Assembly (NCBI RefSeq): GCF_022370635.2
Contig: NZ_CP092362.2
Coordinates: 5,518,001-5,582,000 of the forward strand
Source: Mycolicibacterium crocinum
GTDB taxonomy: Bacteria; Actinomycetota; Actinomycetes; Mycobacteriales; Mycobacteriaceae
Direction: 5' to 3'
DNA length: 64,000 bases
Shown: piece after piece, positions 25,675-35,502 of the stretch
Position numbering within the stretch: the stretch's first letter is position 1
Layout: each line of letters starts with the position of its first letter
Notes under the pieces: model-generated
What the model was told of the DNA's origin: nothing
Databases searched by the model: none
Seen by the model: the letters and a program-made list of their open reading frames with translations, nothing else
Translations under genes and position numbers: made by a program

Positions 25675-26960
25675 GTCGCGGCCTCGGCCATCTGCCGCAC
25701 GGTGCCTTCGATGCCCCGCTGGATTGCTTGATCGGCGAAATCGTCGGACGCGCAGCGGCCTTCTTCCACGTTCTGCACCAACCGCCGCATCGACTCCGAT
25801 AATTCCGCCGGTGCGCGCTCGGCCACGAGAGCCACACAGCGGTTGGCCGCTTCGTAGATGCGGTCGTCCTTGAGCCCGACCCGTGCGGCGAGGTCCCATG
25901 CCGTCGCAACCGGTTCGACGGTCTCGGCGGCCAGTCCGGCGACGAGCGGATCGTCGAGCAGAGTGACGACCAGAAACACCAACGCCGGCAGCAGGTCGTC
26001 GGGCACGCTGTCCAGGTAGCGGATTTCCAGCCAGCGGCGCGGCCGTACCGGCGGGAACAACGTAGTCAGGTGGTAGTCGAGGTCGGCGGTGGTCGGGCGG
26101 CGATCGCCCAGCAGCACCAGCCCGTCGGCCCAGTCGGCGAACGGCACGTGCTGGGTGACCGCGACCGGATCGGGGTTGTGCACCAACATGACCGGCGCCT
26201 TGAGCGCGTAACGCGCCCAGTCGGTGCACGGATCATCACCGCTGGCACCGAGGATCGGCCCGCAGCGTGCGGCGTCCAGCTGACTCCACACCCGCTGGCG
26301 GGCGGACGCCCAGCCGGTGAAATCACCGGCGAGCAGGGGGGAATTGGCCGCGATCGCGATCATCGTCGGGCCGAGCGCATGCGCGAGCCGCACCCGATCA
26401 GCCCAGCCGTCACGGGGGCCTGCGTCGAGGTTGATCTGGATCGAGGCCGTCGACGTCATCATCGCCGCGCCCGCGCTGGCGGTGCCGGATGCGATGAAGA
26501 ATTGCTCCATGGCCTGGTAGCGGGCGCCGGGATTGACGCGGTGCGGCCGTCGCAGCGGATCGGCCCCCAGTAGGACGAGGCCGAGGCCGGCGTCGGCGAA
26601 CACCGAACGCAGGGCCGCTCGGTCGAGCGCCAACGCGGCGATGGCCGGCATCGGACCGTCGGCTGGTGGGCCGGAGAGCTCGACCGCTCCTCCGGGCTCC
26701 ACGGTGACGGCGCTGCCGCCGGGCAAGTCGCCGACCGCCGCGATCACGTCGCTGAGTTCCGACCATCCCGGACGGCGCAGCGGATCGCGCAGATCGAAGC
26801 AGTGCGCCTCGAGTTCCAGACCGACGCGACCAATCGGGCCGTCCGCCAGCGAGCCGCCGGCGATGTGCAACGCGGCCGAGGAAGAATTGGTCAAGACACG
26901 TTCATCGGTACCCGACCCGCTGTGCGCTCGGCCCGGCTCTGACGTGACGACGAACGTCAT
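25671..26960 (-). CDS. egtA: Glutamate-cysteine ligase EgtA
   Basis: 429 residues from ATG 26960; an ATG at 26969 is an alternative. GCS2 fold: VGLELEAHCFDLRDPLRRPGWSEL, TVEPGGAVELSGPP, GARYQAMEQFF, MTSTASIQINLDAGP and RPRRWLEIRYLDSVPD. EgtA makes gamma-glutamylcysteine, the sulfur donor for EgtB. It is the first gene of the operon egtABCDE, which is complete and translationally coupled here. Confidence 0.95.
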   Translation of the reverse strand: MTFVVTSEPGRAHSGSGTDERVLTNSSSAALHIAGGSLADGPIGRVGLELEAHCFDLRDPLRRPGWSELSDVIAAVGDLPGGSAVTVEPGGAVELSGPPADGPMPAIAALALDRAALRSVFADAGLGLVLLGADPLRRPHRVNPGARYQAMEQFFIASGTASAGAAMMTSTASIQINLDAGPRDGWADRVRLAHALGPTMIAIAANSPLLAGDFTGWASARQRVWSQLDAARCGPILGASGDDPCTDWARYALKAPVMLVHNPDPVAVTQHVPFADWADGLVLLGDRRPTTADLDYHLTTLFPPVRPRRWLEIRYLDSVPDDLLPALVFLVVTLLDDPLVAGLAAETVEPVATAWDLAARVGLKDDRIYEAANRCVALVAERAPAELSESMRRLVQNVEEGRCASDDFADQAIQRGIEGTVRQMAEAAT

Positions 26961-27036
26961 GTCATCCATCTTGGGCGAAGCCACCGACAAAACTCCCGAT
27001 CCTCGACTGACACGTTCGTGACGTCCCCCGACCTCG

Positions 27037-27690
27037 CTAGAGACCAAGAGTGTTCTGCATGGCGCCGGCCAGCACGTTCACAGCTGGACCGCCGTTTCCG
27101 GACTGGCAGACCTTCGCCTGCAGCAGCACGTTTTCCCGCAACCGGCTTTGGGTGAAACACCGCCGATCGGTGTCTGCTTCCTGCTTGACCCACACGGCGT
27201 CGGTGGCGGTCGGCGCCGCGCCACCGAAGGACCACACCTGGGTCGTTCCGTCGTCGAGGTGCATCGCAGTGGTCTGCCCGGCGCACCCGGCGGTGCGGTC
27301 GATCACCCGGTGGTACGCGCGGGTGGCGGCATCGACGGTGGCGAAGACCCCGATCGCCTGCTTCACGAGATGGTTCTGGTCGGTGGCCGACGTCTGAGTC
27401 ACCGCGCTGTTGAACGAGGCGAGGTCGGGGTCGTAGAACACCTCCGGCAGCCCGATGTCGGCCCAGTTGTTGCAGACCGGCAGGTCGACCCAGAAGTTCT
27501 GCTCCGGAGTGGTACTCACCGATTCCCACGTCATCGGGGCACCGACGATGTTGCCCACCGAACCCTTGGCCAGCACGGCATAGGACACCACACCCGGATC
27601 CGCCGGACGGGCTTGAGCCGGCACGGCGGAGACGACAGCGCCGACTCCGGTCAACAGCACTGCGGTCGCCGCTGCGGCGGTGCGCAACAC
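27037..27690 (-). CDS. Secreted sensor-domain (PknH-like) protein
   Basis: 217 residues from ATG 27690. Signal peptide at residues 1-28 (AAAATAVLLTGVGAVVSAVPAQA, likely cleaved after AQA). The mature part resembles the mycobacterial extracellular PknH_C-like sensor domain: paired cysteines in LPVCNNWADIG, DRTAGCAGQTT, RRCFTQSRL and AKVCQSGNGG, which probably form two disulfides. It matches the position of Rv3705c. Ligand unknown. The start is one base from the upstream ohr stop, so the genes are probably co-transcribed. Confidence 0.85.
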   Translation of the reverse strand: MLRTAAAATAVLLTGVGAVVSAVPAQARPADPGVVSYAVLAKGSVGNIVGAPMTWESVSTTPEQNFWVDLPVCNNWADIGLPEVFYDPDLASFNSAVTQTSATDQNHLVKQAIGVFATVDAATRAYHRVIDRTAGCAGQTTAMHLDDGTTQVWSFGGAAPTATDAVWVKQEADTDRRCFTQSRLRENVLLQAKVCQSGNGGPAVNVLAGAMQNTLGL

Positions 27691-27691
27691 A

Positions 27692-28120
27692 TCAAACCTT
27701 GGCGGTCAGCGTGACGTCGATGTTGCCCCGGGTCGCCTTGGAGTACGGGCACACCTGGTGGGCCTTGTTCATCAAGTCCTCGGCCTGGCTCTGCTCGAGT
27801 CCGGGGAGATAACCGATGAGATGGGCGCTGATGCCGTAGCCACCGTCGGCGTCCTTGCCGAACCCCACCTGCGCGGTGAGGCCCGATGCACCGTCGAGCG
27901 AGATCTTCTCCGACCGGGCCACCAGTTGCAGCGCGCCCAGGAAGCAGGCCGCATACCCCGCCGAGAACAACTGCTCGGGGTTGGTGCCCTCACCGCTGCC
28001 GCCCATTTCCTTGGGTGGCCGGGTGTCCAGATCGAGACGGTTGTCCGACGACTTCACATGGCCGTCGCGCCCGCCGCCGCTGGCCGTCGACTCCGCGGTG
28101 TAGATGACCTCGATGCTCAT
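27692..28120 (-). CDS. ohr: Organic hydroperoxide resistance protein (Ohr/OsmC family)
   Basis: 142 residues from ATG 28120 (MSIEVIYTAESTASGGGRDGHVKSSD). The two redox cysteines of Ohr are present: GYAACFLGAL and HQVCPYSKATRGN, with the catalytic Arg region LDLDTRPPKEMGG-GEGTNPEQLFSAGYAACF. It reduces organic peroxides with dihydrolipoamide-type donors. An IS30-family element ends 88 bases upstream of the ATG and now separates this gene from catalase; the promoter must lie in 28121-28208 or in the element. Confidence 0.93.
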   Translation of the reverse strand: MSIEVIYTAESTASGGGRDGHVKSSDNRLDLDTRPPKEMGGSGEGTNPEQLFSAGYAACFLGALQLVARSEKISLDGASGLTAQVGFGKDADGGYGISAHLIGYLPGLEQSQAEDLMNKAHQVCPYSKATRGNIDVTLTAKV

Positions 28121-28172
28121 GGTTTCGATCATGCCAGCCGGCGCGGACTGGGCAAGGTCGCGCTATCGGCCG

Positions 28173-28190
28173 CGAGATCGACTTCAGGGT
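28173..28190. repeat. Left arm of hairpin split by the IS30-family element
   Basis: CGAGATCGACTTCAGGGT is the exact reverse complement of 29535-29552. There are 18 bases between this arm and the IS left end. Together the two arms formed an inverted repeat starting 4 bases after the catalase stop before insertion, probably the catalase terminator. Confidence 0.75.
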
Positions 28191-28208
28191 CGCGAGAACT
28201 CAGGCGCT

Positions 28209-29516
28209 TTCAAGGGGTCGATGCAACACCCTTCTGATTGAGGAGTGTTGTGATGGCTCGATTGGTGTTGGAGGCGAAGAAGCGGTTGTTTTGGCAGCGG
28301 GTCCGGGAGGGCTTGCTGCCGGGGGATGCCAGCGAGGCTGCGGGCGTGTCGGCAACCTGCGGGCGGCGGTGGTTCCGCGAGGCTGGCGGTGTGAAACCCG
28401 CTGTGAGCAAACTGAACACCTGCGGTCCGCGCCCACGGCTGACCCTTGAGGAACGCATCGAGATCCAGGCCGGTGTCCACGCGAACGATTCGATACGGTC
28501 GATCGCGGGCCGGCTGAACCGGGCACCTTCGACGATCAAGCGCGAGATCGATAACAACACCGAACTGCGCACCCGCAAGAATCCGAAGAAATCCGGGTAT
28601 CGACGCAAGGACGCCTTCGGTGCCCGCCAAAGCGGTTCCTCGGCGAAAGTGGACTATCGCGCACTATCCGCCCACGACCGCAGTGCCGATCGCGCGCGGC
28701 GCCCCAAACCGAGCAAGCTGGCCGGAAATGACACACTGCGCGAGCAGGTGCAGAGTCGATTGGAGTCACGGCACAGCCCCGAGCAGATCGCGCTGCGGCT
28801 GCGCTTCGACTTTCCCGATGATCCGGAGATGTGGGTGTCACACGAAGCCATCTACCAGGCCCTCTACGTGCAAGGACGCGGGGCACTGCGCCGCGAATTG
28901 CACCAGTGCCTGCGCACCAAACGGGCCATCCGACGGCCCCAGCATCAGCCCGGAACCCGGCCCGGTCGCATCCCGAACATGATCAACATCAGCGAACGCC
29001 CCGCCGACGTCAACGACCGCGCCGTGCCCGGCCACTGGGAAGGCGACCTCATCATGGGCAGCACCGCGTCGAACTCGGCGATCGGCACCCTGGTCGAACG
29101 TGCCACCCGGTTCGTGATGCTGCTGCACCTGCCCGACGGCCATACCGCCGAAGCTGTCCAGGACGCAATCGTCGCCAAGATCACCGAATTGCCCGAGCAT
29201 CTACGCCTGTCGTTGACCTGGGATCAAGGCAAGGAGATGGCCAACCACCGTGCCATCACCGAGGCCACCGATCTCGACATCTACTTCTGCGACCCGCACT
29301 CACCGTGGCAGCGCGGCAGTAACGAGAACACCAATGGGCTTCTACGGCAGTACTTCCCGAAGGGGACCGACCTGTCCCTCTGGGGCCCCGGCTACCTCGA
29401 CCAGGTCGCCTCCGAACTCAATGGCCGACCCCGAAAGACACTGGGATGGAGAACCCCAGCCGAGGCGCTGAACGAACTACTCTCAAATCCACCCACCGTT
29501 GCATCGACCCCTTGAA
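28209..29516 (+). mobile_element. IS30-family insertion sequence, complete
   Basis: 1308 bp. Perfect 19-base terminal inverted repeats: TTCAAGGGGTCGATGCAAC at 28209-28227 and its reverse complement at 29498-29516. A 2-base target duplication CT lies at 28207-28208 and 29517-29518, the usual IS30-family size. One intact transposase gene fills the element and its stop codon lies inside the right repeat. The element sits exactly midway (18 bases from each arm) in an older 18-bp inverted repeat, fitting the IS30 preference for palindromic targets. Confidence 0.93.
28253..29515 (+). CDS. IS30-family transposase
   Basis: 420 residues from ATG 28253, preceded by GAGGAG. It has an N-terminal helix-turn-helix region (LTLEERIEIQAGVHANDSIRSIAGRLNRAPSTIKREI) and an integrase-like catalytic core with DDE residues D265 (GHWEGDLIMG), D324 (LTWDQGKEM) and E358 (PWQRGSNENTNGLLRQYFPKGTDL), the IS30 signature. 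The frame is intact, so the element may still be active. Confidence 0.95.
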   Translation: MARLVLEAKKRLFWQRVREGLLPGDASEAAGVSATCGRRWFREAGGVKPAVSKLNTCGPRPRLTLEERIEIQAGVHANDSIRSIAGRLNRAPSTIKREIDNNTELRTRKNPKKSGYRRKDAFGARQSGSSAKVDYRALSAHDRSADRARRPKPSKLAGNDTLREQVQSRLESRHSPEQIALRLRFDFPDDPEMWVSHEAIYQALYVQGRGALRRELHQCLRTKRAIRRPQHQPGTRPGRIPNMINISERPADVNDRAVPGHWEGDLIMGSTASNSAIGTLVERATRFVMLLHLPDGHTAEAVQDAIVAKITELPEHLRLSLTWDQGKEMANHRAITEATDLDIYFCDPHSPWQRGSNENTNGLLRQYFPKGTDLSLWGPGYLDQVASELNGRPRKTLGWRTPAEALNELLSNPPTVASTP

Positions 29517-29534
29517 CTCAAGTCACCAATCACA

Positions 29535-29552
29535 ACCCTGAAGTCGATCTCG
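29535..29552. repeat. Right arm of hairpin split by the IS30-family element
   Basis: Reverse complement of 28173-28190. It begins 3-4 bases beyond the catalase stop codon (TGA at 29556-29558, minus strand), the place expected for an intrinsic terminator stem. Eighteen bases separate it from the IS right end, mirroring the left side. Confidence 0.75.
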
Positions 29553-29555
29553 GCG

Positions 29556-31001
29556 TCACTGGCCGCTGCGCACGCCTTCTTCGATCTTCTTGCCGAGATC
29601 GGGGTCGATGTTGCGCCAGTACTCGAACACCCGGGACAGGACCGGCTCCCGGACACCCTTGGACACATGGCCGATCACGTTGTGCGCCAATCGTTCTCGG
29701 GCATCGTCGTCGAGCACTTCGCGGACCATCGTGCCGGCCTGCCCCCAATCGTCGTCGTCCGGACGAAGCGTGTAGGCGGTGCGGACCATGTCTCCGTCGG
29801 AGGCCCAGTGCACTTCCGCCGCCCGGGCGGGATCGGCTTGCGGACCGCCCATCGAGTTCGGCGCATACACCGGGTCGGTGACGTTGTGGATCCGCATCGC
29901 ACCGTCCTTGGAGTAGCTGTGCACGTCCACTTTCGGTGTGTTGACCGGAATCTGCTTGTAATTGACGCCGAGTCGGTGCCGGTGGGCATCGCTGTAGGAG
30001 AAGCCGCGCGCCAACAGCATCTTGTCTGGGCTCAACCCGGTGCCGGGAACGATGTTGTTCGGTTCGAAGGCGGCCTGTTCAATCTCGGCGTGATAGTCGA
30101 CGACGTTGCGATTCAACGTCATTCGGCCCACCTCGTGCAGCGGGTAATCACCGTGCGGCCACACCTTGGTCAGGTCGAAGGGGTTGTACCGGTAGGTCTT
30201 GGCGTCCTCGAACGGCATGATCTGCACGTAGAGCGTCCAGCTCGGGAAGTTGCCGCCCTCGATGGCGTCGAAGAGGTCGCGCTGGTGGTAGTCACCGTCG
30301 GTGCCGGCCAGCTCGTCGCCCTCCTCCTGGGTGAGGAACTCGACGCCCTGATCGGTCTTGAAGTGGTACTTCACCCAGACGAGTTCGCCGGCGGCGTTGA
30401 TCCAGCTGTAGGTGTGGCTGGAGTACCCGTTCATGTTGCGCCACGTCTTCGGGATGCCGCGATCGCCCATCAGCCAGGTGACCTGGTGGGCCGACTCCGG
30501 CGACAGTGTCCAGAAATCCCACTGCATGTGGTGGTCGCGGAGGTTGGACGACTGGAGGCGCTTCTGCGAACGGATGAAGTTCTGGAACTTCATCGGGTCG
30601 CGCATGAAGAACACCGGGGTGTTGTTGCCGACGAGGTCGAAGTTGCCCTCGGAGGTGTAGAACTTCAGCGCGAAGCCGCGCGGGTCACGCCAGGTGTCTG
30701 GGCTGCCGCGCTCACCGGCGACCGTCGAAAACCGGGCCAGCATGTCGGTTTTGGTGCCGGGCTGCAGAAACGCGGCCCGGGTGAATTGGCTGACGTCCTG
30801 CGTCACCTCGAAGGTCCCGAATGCTCCACCGCCCTTGGCGTGGGGCTGGCGTTCGGCGATGCGCTCGCGGTTGAACGTCGCCATCTGCTCGATCAGATAG
30901 TGGTCCTGCAGCAGGATCGGACCATCCGGGCCGACGGTCAGCGAATGTTCGAGGCTCGGCGCCGGGGCGCCGGCGTCAGTTGTGGCGTACTTCTCGGTCA
31001 T
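29556..31001 (-). CDS. katA: Monofunctional haem catalase
   Basis: 481 residues from ATG 31001, the small-subunit catalase size. Catalytic His is in ERQPHAKGGGAFGTFEVT, the Asn in LVGNNTPVFFMRDPMKFQNFI, and the proximal haem Tyr in ARGFSYSDAHRHRLGVNYKQIPVN. It decomposes hydrogen peroxide. Context with ohr and the ergothioneine operon makes this an oxidative-stress region. Its terminator appears to be interrupted by the IS30-family element, so read-through into the element is possible. No furA-like regulator is adjacent. Confidence 0.96.
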   Translation of the reverse strand: MTEKYATTDAGAPAPSLEHSLTVGPDGPILLQDHYLIEQMATFNRERIAERQPHAKGGGAFGTFEVTQDVSQFTRAAFLQPGTKTDMLARFSTVAGERGSPDTWRDPRGFALKFYTSEGNFDLVGNNTPVFFMRDPMKFQNFIRSQKRLQSSNLRDHHMQWDFWTLSPESAHQVTWLMGDRGIPKTWRNMNGYSSHTYSWINAAGELVWVKYHFKTDQGVEFLTQEEGDELAGTDGDYHQRDLFDAIEGGNFPSWTLYVQIMPFEDAKTYRYNPFDLTKVWPHGDYPLHEVGRMTLNRNVVDYHAEIEQAAFEPNNIVPGTGLSPDKMLLARGFSYSDAHRHRLGVNYKQIPVNTPKVDVHSYSKDGAMRIHNVTDPVYAPNSMGGPQADPARAAEVHWASDGDMVRTAYTLRPDDDDWGQAGTMVREVLDDDARERLAHNVIGHVSKGVREPVLSRVFEYWRNIDPDLGKKIEEGVRSGQ

Positions 31002-31081
31002 CGTCTCCCCTGTCTTCGGTCACGTATTCCGCGAAGCGAGTACCCACGACGGGCGCTTCTCTCCCAAGACCGTGCGGCCCC

Positions 31082-31134
31082 CAGACAGCAGGGTGCCCAG
31101 CGCCCTCGGGGGGGTGGGGCGCTGGGCACGTCTG
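31082..31134 (-). terminator. Hairpin terminator for the proline-rich membrane protein gene
   Basis: A perfect 12-bp stem (31093-31104 with 31118-31129, loop CTCGGGGGGGTGG) is extended on its outer side by CAGAC/GTCTG (31082-31086 with 31130-31134). It begins 9 bases after the stop of the minus-strand gene at 31143 and lies upstream of catalase, insulating the two. Confidence 0.7.
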
Positions 31135-31142
31135 CGGGGCGA

Positions 31143-31583
31143 TCAGGGACGAGGGGTTGGGGAGGCCGTGCCACCCGGACCGGCGCCGCCGGGCGCCACG
31201 CCGGGGCCGGAACCCGGCGCCTGGCCACCGGGACCACCCGGTCCCATCGGCCCCATGGGTCCCATCGGACCACCCGGCATCATCATCCCGGGGCCGCCAC
31301 CGGGCCCACCCCGGCGGTGGAACTCTTGCGAATCACCGTCGCGGTGGTGGTGCCAGCCGCCCGGGCCGCCGCCGCTGTGGCGACCGAGAGCGAAACCGGT
31401 GAAGAAGACGGCACCGACGATGAAGACGACTCCCGCGACGATCGCGACCCAGGCAGCGGCCTGGTAGAGCCGGTTGGGTCGGGGCGCGACGGGAGCGGGT
31501 CCGTAGTAGGCCGGCGGCGGCGGGTCGACGGTGGCAACAGGGCTGGTGGCGGGCTCGTCGGCCCGCTCAGGTGTTTCGGTCAT
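31143..31583 (-). CDS. Proline/glycine-rich single-pass membrane protein
   Basis: 146 residues from ATG 31583. Short proline-rich N-terminus (VDPPPPAYYGPAPVAPRPN), one membrane helix (AAAWVAIVAGVVFIVGAVFFTGFALG), then a His-rich stretch (GGWHHHRDGDSQEFHRR) and a Gly/Pro/Met-rich tail with GPMGPMGPMG repeats. The His and Met residues outside the membrane could bind metal, which is only inference. Position matches Rv3706c. Function unknown. Confidence 0.8.
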   Translation of the reverse strand: MTETPERADEPATSPVATVDPPPPAYYGPAPVAPRPNRLYQAAAWVAIVAGVVFIVGAVFFTGFALGRHSGGGPGGWHHHRDGDSQEFHRRGGPGGGPGMMMPGGPMGPMGPMGPGGPGGQAPGSGPGVAPGGAGPGGTASPTPRP

Positions 31584-31736
31584 GTATCGATGATGCGAGC
31601 CTCGCGCCCAGTGCGGGTTAGGTAGCGGCTTTGAGTTGGCTATGAATGGTGCGGGCGGGCTGGCGGAAGGTGTACTGGACAGCACCAGCGAACTTTGCGA
31701 CGATGACGCAGGAATTGCCGTGAAGGAGTGTCTGCC

Positions 31737-31958
31737 GTGATCGTGTACCTGTATCTCGCGGGCATGCCTCTGTTCACGTTTCTGGCGTGGGCCTTCTCAG
31801 AGGCATTTCATGCTGGTGAAGCTGTCCGCGAGCGGGTTCGCGTTCCCTTGATCATCGCGGCGGGCGCGCTGTGGCCGGTGCTCCTGATCGGGATTGCCCA
31901 ATTACACGTCATGTGTGTGCGAGCGAAGTTACTTCATCGCCCTCTCACCACGGCTTGA
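31737..31958 (+). CDS. Small two-helix membrane protein
   Basis: 73 residues. GTG 31737 is chosen because GAAGGAG (31722-31728) sits 8 bases upstream; the in-frame GTG at 31728 overlaps that ribosome-binding site. Two hydrophobic segments (VYLYLAGMPLFTFLAWAF and VPLIIAAGALWPVLLIGIAQL) around a charged loop. I do not recognise the family. The 3' end overlaps the DUF4185 stop by 14 bases (convergent). Confidence 0.65.
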   Translation: MIVYLYLAGMPLFTFLAWAFSEAFHAGEAVRERVRVPLIIAAGALWPVLLIGIAQLHVMCVRAKLLHRPLTTA

Positions 31959-33093
31959 TCGGGTTCACCGCGAACTGCAGCACCCGATACGGGGCGCGGT
32001 CTCGCGGCGCGGTGTTCCACTGGCTGATGAATACCCTTACCTCGTCGAGTGTCGAACCCGGCGAGATGTAGCCGCCGTAGGGTTGGGCCAGCCGGTTGTC
32101 GTCCGGCGGCGGCAGGCTTTCTACCGGATCCGGCCAGTCGCCGGCCTGCACCACCGTCGTCACCGGCGCGGTGCCAAGCCCCGTCGGGTCATAGGCCACC
32201 CGCATCTCCATGTTCCCGGTGCTGGCATTGAAGTAGGACAGCACCGGCTTGCCGTCGACCTCCCGCATGCTCATCTCGCCCACCTTGTCGGGCCACAGCG
32301 GTGTCGGCGTCTTGTTCCAGCCGCCGCCGGGACCGGCCGCCCAGCCCTGCCAGCGTGAGCGATCGGTGAAGTCCTCTCGCGTTGCGCGGTAGAGCATCAC
32401 CGGCCCGGACCGGTCGAAGTTGTTGGTCACGATGTACACCCAGCCGCTCGGCGAATCCGGCGCGGGAATCGGGTCGTAGTAGCCGCTGATCTGAGTCTGG
32501 CGCCCACCCGCATAGGCGGCCGGTCGCTGCGAGCCAGCGACTGTCTGCCAAGCACTCTGTCCGGCAACGGCTTTCACCAGTCGCGAGGTCTGCGGCACCA
32601 GATCTTTGGTGGTGGTGACGAGCAGATAGTTCTGCCGGTTGATCTGCACCACCCCGGCGGGCAGCTGCGAGGCCTTCGGTGGTGTCGGGTCGGCCAGCAG
32701 CGGCTTGTCCACGCCGACGACACCGGTGTAGCGAATGCCCTCCGGAGAATCGACGGAGTCGCCGGCTACCCGCAGCGCGACCGGGGAATACCAGCCGCCG
32801 AAACCCACACCCTGACCGGCGAAGCTGTCACCGCAGATCTGCAGTAGTTCGGTCGGGAATTCCATGAACTCACACAGATCGGTGGCGCCGATGCCGTAAT
32901 CGCGCGTCGGTGTTCCGGTCCCGGCGATCGGACCGATCCGCACCACCTGACCCGGCGCCAGCGGCGCGAGAATCGGATCGGGCGCCGGGCTGGGCGGGTC
33001 AGCAACCGCTGCCGGCACCACAACCAATGCCGAGATCGACGAAATGGCGCAAACTACTCGCACTTTCGCGCCCAAACGTCGGTTTCGGCGCAA
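31945..33093 (-). CDS. Secreted DUF4185 domain protein
   Basis: 382 residues from ATG 33093. A basic N-terminus and hydrophobic stretch ending VVVPAAVADPP form a signal peptide. The mature part is a beta-propeller-like DUF4185 domain (DYGIGATDLCEFMEFPTELLQICGDSFAG, GWVYIVTNNFDRSGPVMLYRA, PLWPDKVGEMSMREVDGKPVLSYFNASTGNMEMRV). Position matches Rv3707c. Codons 2-22 coincide exactly with one copy of the 63-bp repeat, so either the repeat supplies the signal-peptide start or the true start differs. It follows asd by 12 bases. Confidence 0.82.
   Translation of the reverse strand: MRRNRRLGAKVRVVCAISSISALVVVPAAVADPPSPAPDPILAPLAPGQVVRIGPIAGTGTPTRDYGIGATDLCEFMEFPTELLQICGDSFAGQGVGFGGWYSPVALRVAGDSVDSPEGIRYTGVVGVDKPLLADPTPPKASQLPAGVVQINRQNYLLVTTTKDLVPQTSRLVKAVAGQSAWQTVAGSQRPAAYAGGRQTQISGYYDPIPAPDSPSGWVYIVTNNFDRSGPVMLYRATREDFTDRSRWQGWAAGPGGGWNKTPTPLWPDKVGEMSMREVDGKPVLSYFNASTGNMEMRVAYDPTGLGTAPVTTVVQAGDWPDPVESLPPPDDNRLAQPYGGYISPGSTLDEVRVFISQWNTAPRDRAPYRVLQFAVNPIKPW
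33028..33090 (-). repeat. 63-bp dispersed repeat, copy C
   Basis: Aligns without gaps to 53288-53350 (10 mismatches) and to 56855-56917. On the minus strand it starts 16 bases after the asd stop. Its transcript can pair GCGC(G)AAA with TTTGCGC around the shared AGTGCGAGTA loop. Read on the plus strand it encodes AEIDEMAQTTRTFA, like the C-terminus of the DUF559-type gene. Confidence 0.8.
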
Positions 33094-33105
33094 AGCGGAT
33101 CAGCC

Positions 33106-34140
33106 TCAGAGCTCGGCGGCCAGCAGCTCGGCGATCTGAATGGTGTTAAGTGCAGCACCTTTTCGCAGGTTGTCACCCGAGAGGAACAGCGCAAGCCCGC
33201 GACCCTCCGGCACGCCGGGATCCTGGCGGATCCGGCCGACCAGCGTGTCGTTCACCCCGGCGGCGGCCAATGGCGTAGGCACGTCGACCAGCTTCACACC
33301 CGGAGCCCCGTCGAGCAGTTCGGTGGCCCGGGCAGGCGAAATCGGCTCGGCGAATTCGGCATTGATCGACAGCGAGTGCCCGGTGAACACCGGCACCCGC
33401 ACACACGTCCCGGACACCGCCAACTCGGGGATACCGAGAATCTTGCGGCTCTCATTGCGCAGCTTCTGGTCCTCGTCGGTCTCACCGGAGCCGTCGTCGA
33501 CCAGCGATCCGGCCAGCGGCACCACGTTGAACGCAATGGGCGCAACGTATTTCACCGGAGCCGGGTACTCCAGCGCCGACCCGTCATGGACGAGTTCCTC
33601 GACACCGTCAATCACTGCGCGGGCCTGGGTCGCCAGTTCGTCGACCCCGGCCAATCCACTGCCCGAAACCGCCTGATAGGTCGAGGCGATCATCCGGACC
33701 AGCTGGGCTTCCTCGTGCAGCACCTTGAGCACCGGCATCGCCGCCATGGTGGTGCAATTCGGGTTGGCGATAATGCCTTTCGGGCGGTTGCCCGCATCCC
33801 GCGCGAAGTTCACCTCGGACACCACCAGCGGAACCTCGGGGTCCTTGCGCCACGCCGACGAGTTGTCGATCACAACCACACCGGCGGCGGCGAACCGAGG
33901 CGCCTGCACGCGCGACATCGTCGCGCCGGCGGAGAACAACGCAATGTCCAGGCCCGAGGGATCGGCCGTCTCGGCGTCCTCGACCTCGATCTCCTGACCA
34001 CGAAACGGCAGCTTCTTACCCGCCGACCGCGAGGAGGCGAAGAACCGCACACTGGTGACCGGGAAGTCCCGCTCCTCCAGCAGCGTCCGCATCACCTGGC
34101 CGACCTGACCGGTGGCCCCTACTACGCCGATCGCAACCAC
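33106..34140 (-). CDS. asd: Aspartate-semialdehyde dehydrogenase
   Basis: 344 residues from ATG 34140. NADP-binding GVVGATGQVGQVM, catalytic Cys in IIANPNCTTMAAMPVL, substrate-binding TYQAVSGSG and C-terminal VRVPVFTGHSLSINAEF. It reduces aspartyl phosphate to aspartate semialdehyde for lysine/DAP, threonine and methionine. It follows ask by 2 bases, forming the usual ask-asd operon. Confidence 0.98.
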   Translation of the reverse strand: MVAIGVVGATGQVGQVMRTLLEERDFPVTSVRFFASSRSAGKKLPFRGQEIEVEDAETADPSGLDIALFSAGATMSRVQAPRFAAAGVVVIDNSSAWRKDPEVPLVVSEVNFARDAGNRPKGIIANPNCTTMAAMPVLKVLHEEAQLVRMIASTYQAVSGSGLAGVDELATQARAVIDGVEELVHDGSALEYPAPVKYVAPIAFNVVPLAGSLVDDGSGETDEDQKLRNESRKILGIPELAVSGTCVRVPVFTGHSLSINAEFAEPISPARATELLDGAPGVKLVDVPTPLAAAGVNDTLVGRIRQDPGVPEGRGLALFLSGDNLRKGAALNTIQIAELLAAEL

Positions 34141-34142
34141 GG

Positions 34143-35408
<1,266 letters not shown>

Positions 35409-35502
35409 TGTCTGCCCTTTCGAAAGTGTGGGATATCGGCTCTAAGGATAAGGGGTCAGAGCACCTGCTTTTTCCGCCCCGATCGGCGGTAACGTCGCGG
35501 CA

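Noticed and set aside
25675..26229. N-terminal extension of egtB frame
   Set aside because: Overlaps egtA completely in another frame; the GTG at 25674 with a 4-base stop overlap gives the normal EgtB length.
21619..26960. Ergothioneine operon as a horizontally acquired island
   Set aside because: Order egtABCDE, overlaps and surrounding gene order are those normal for mycobacteria, with no mobile element at its borders.
29499..31625. 708-codon plus-strand open frame
   Set aside because: Antisense to catalase and the proline-rich protein gene; catalase has full motifs and the long frame is a high-GC shadow.
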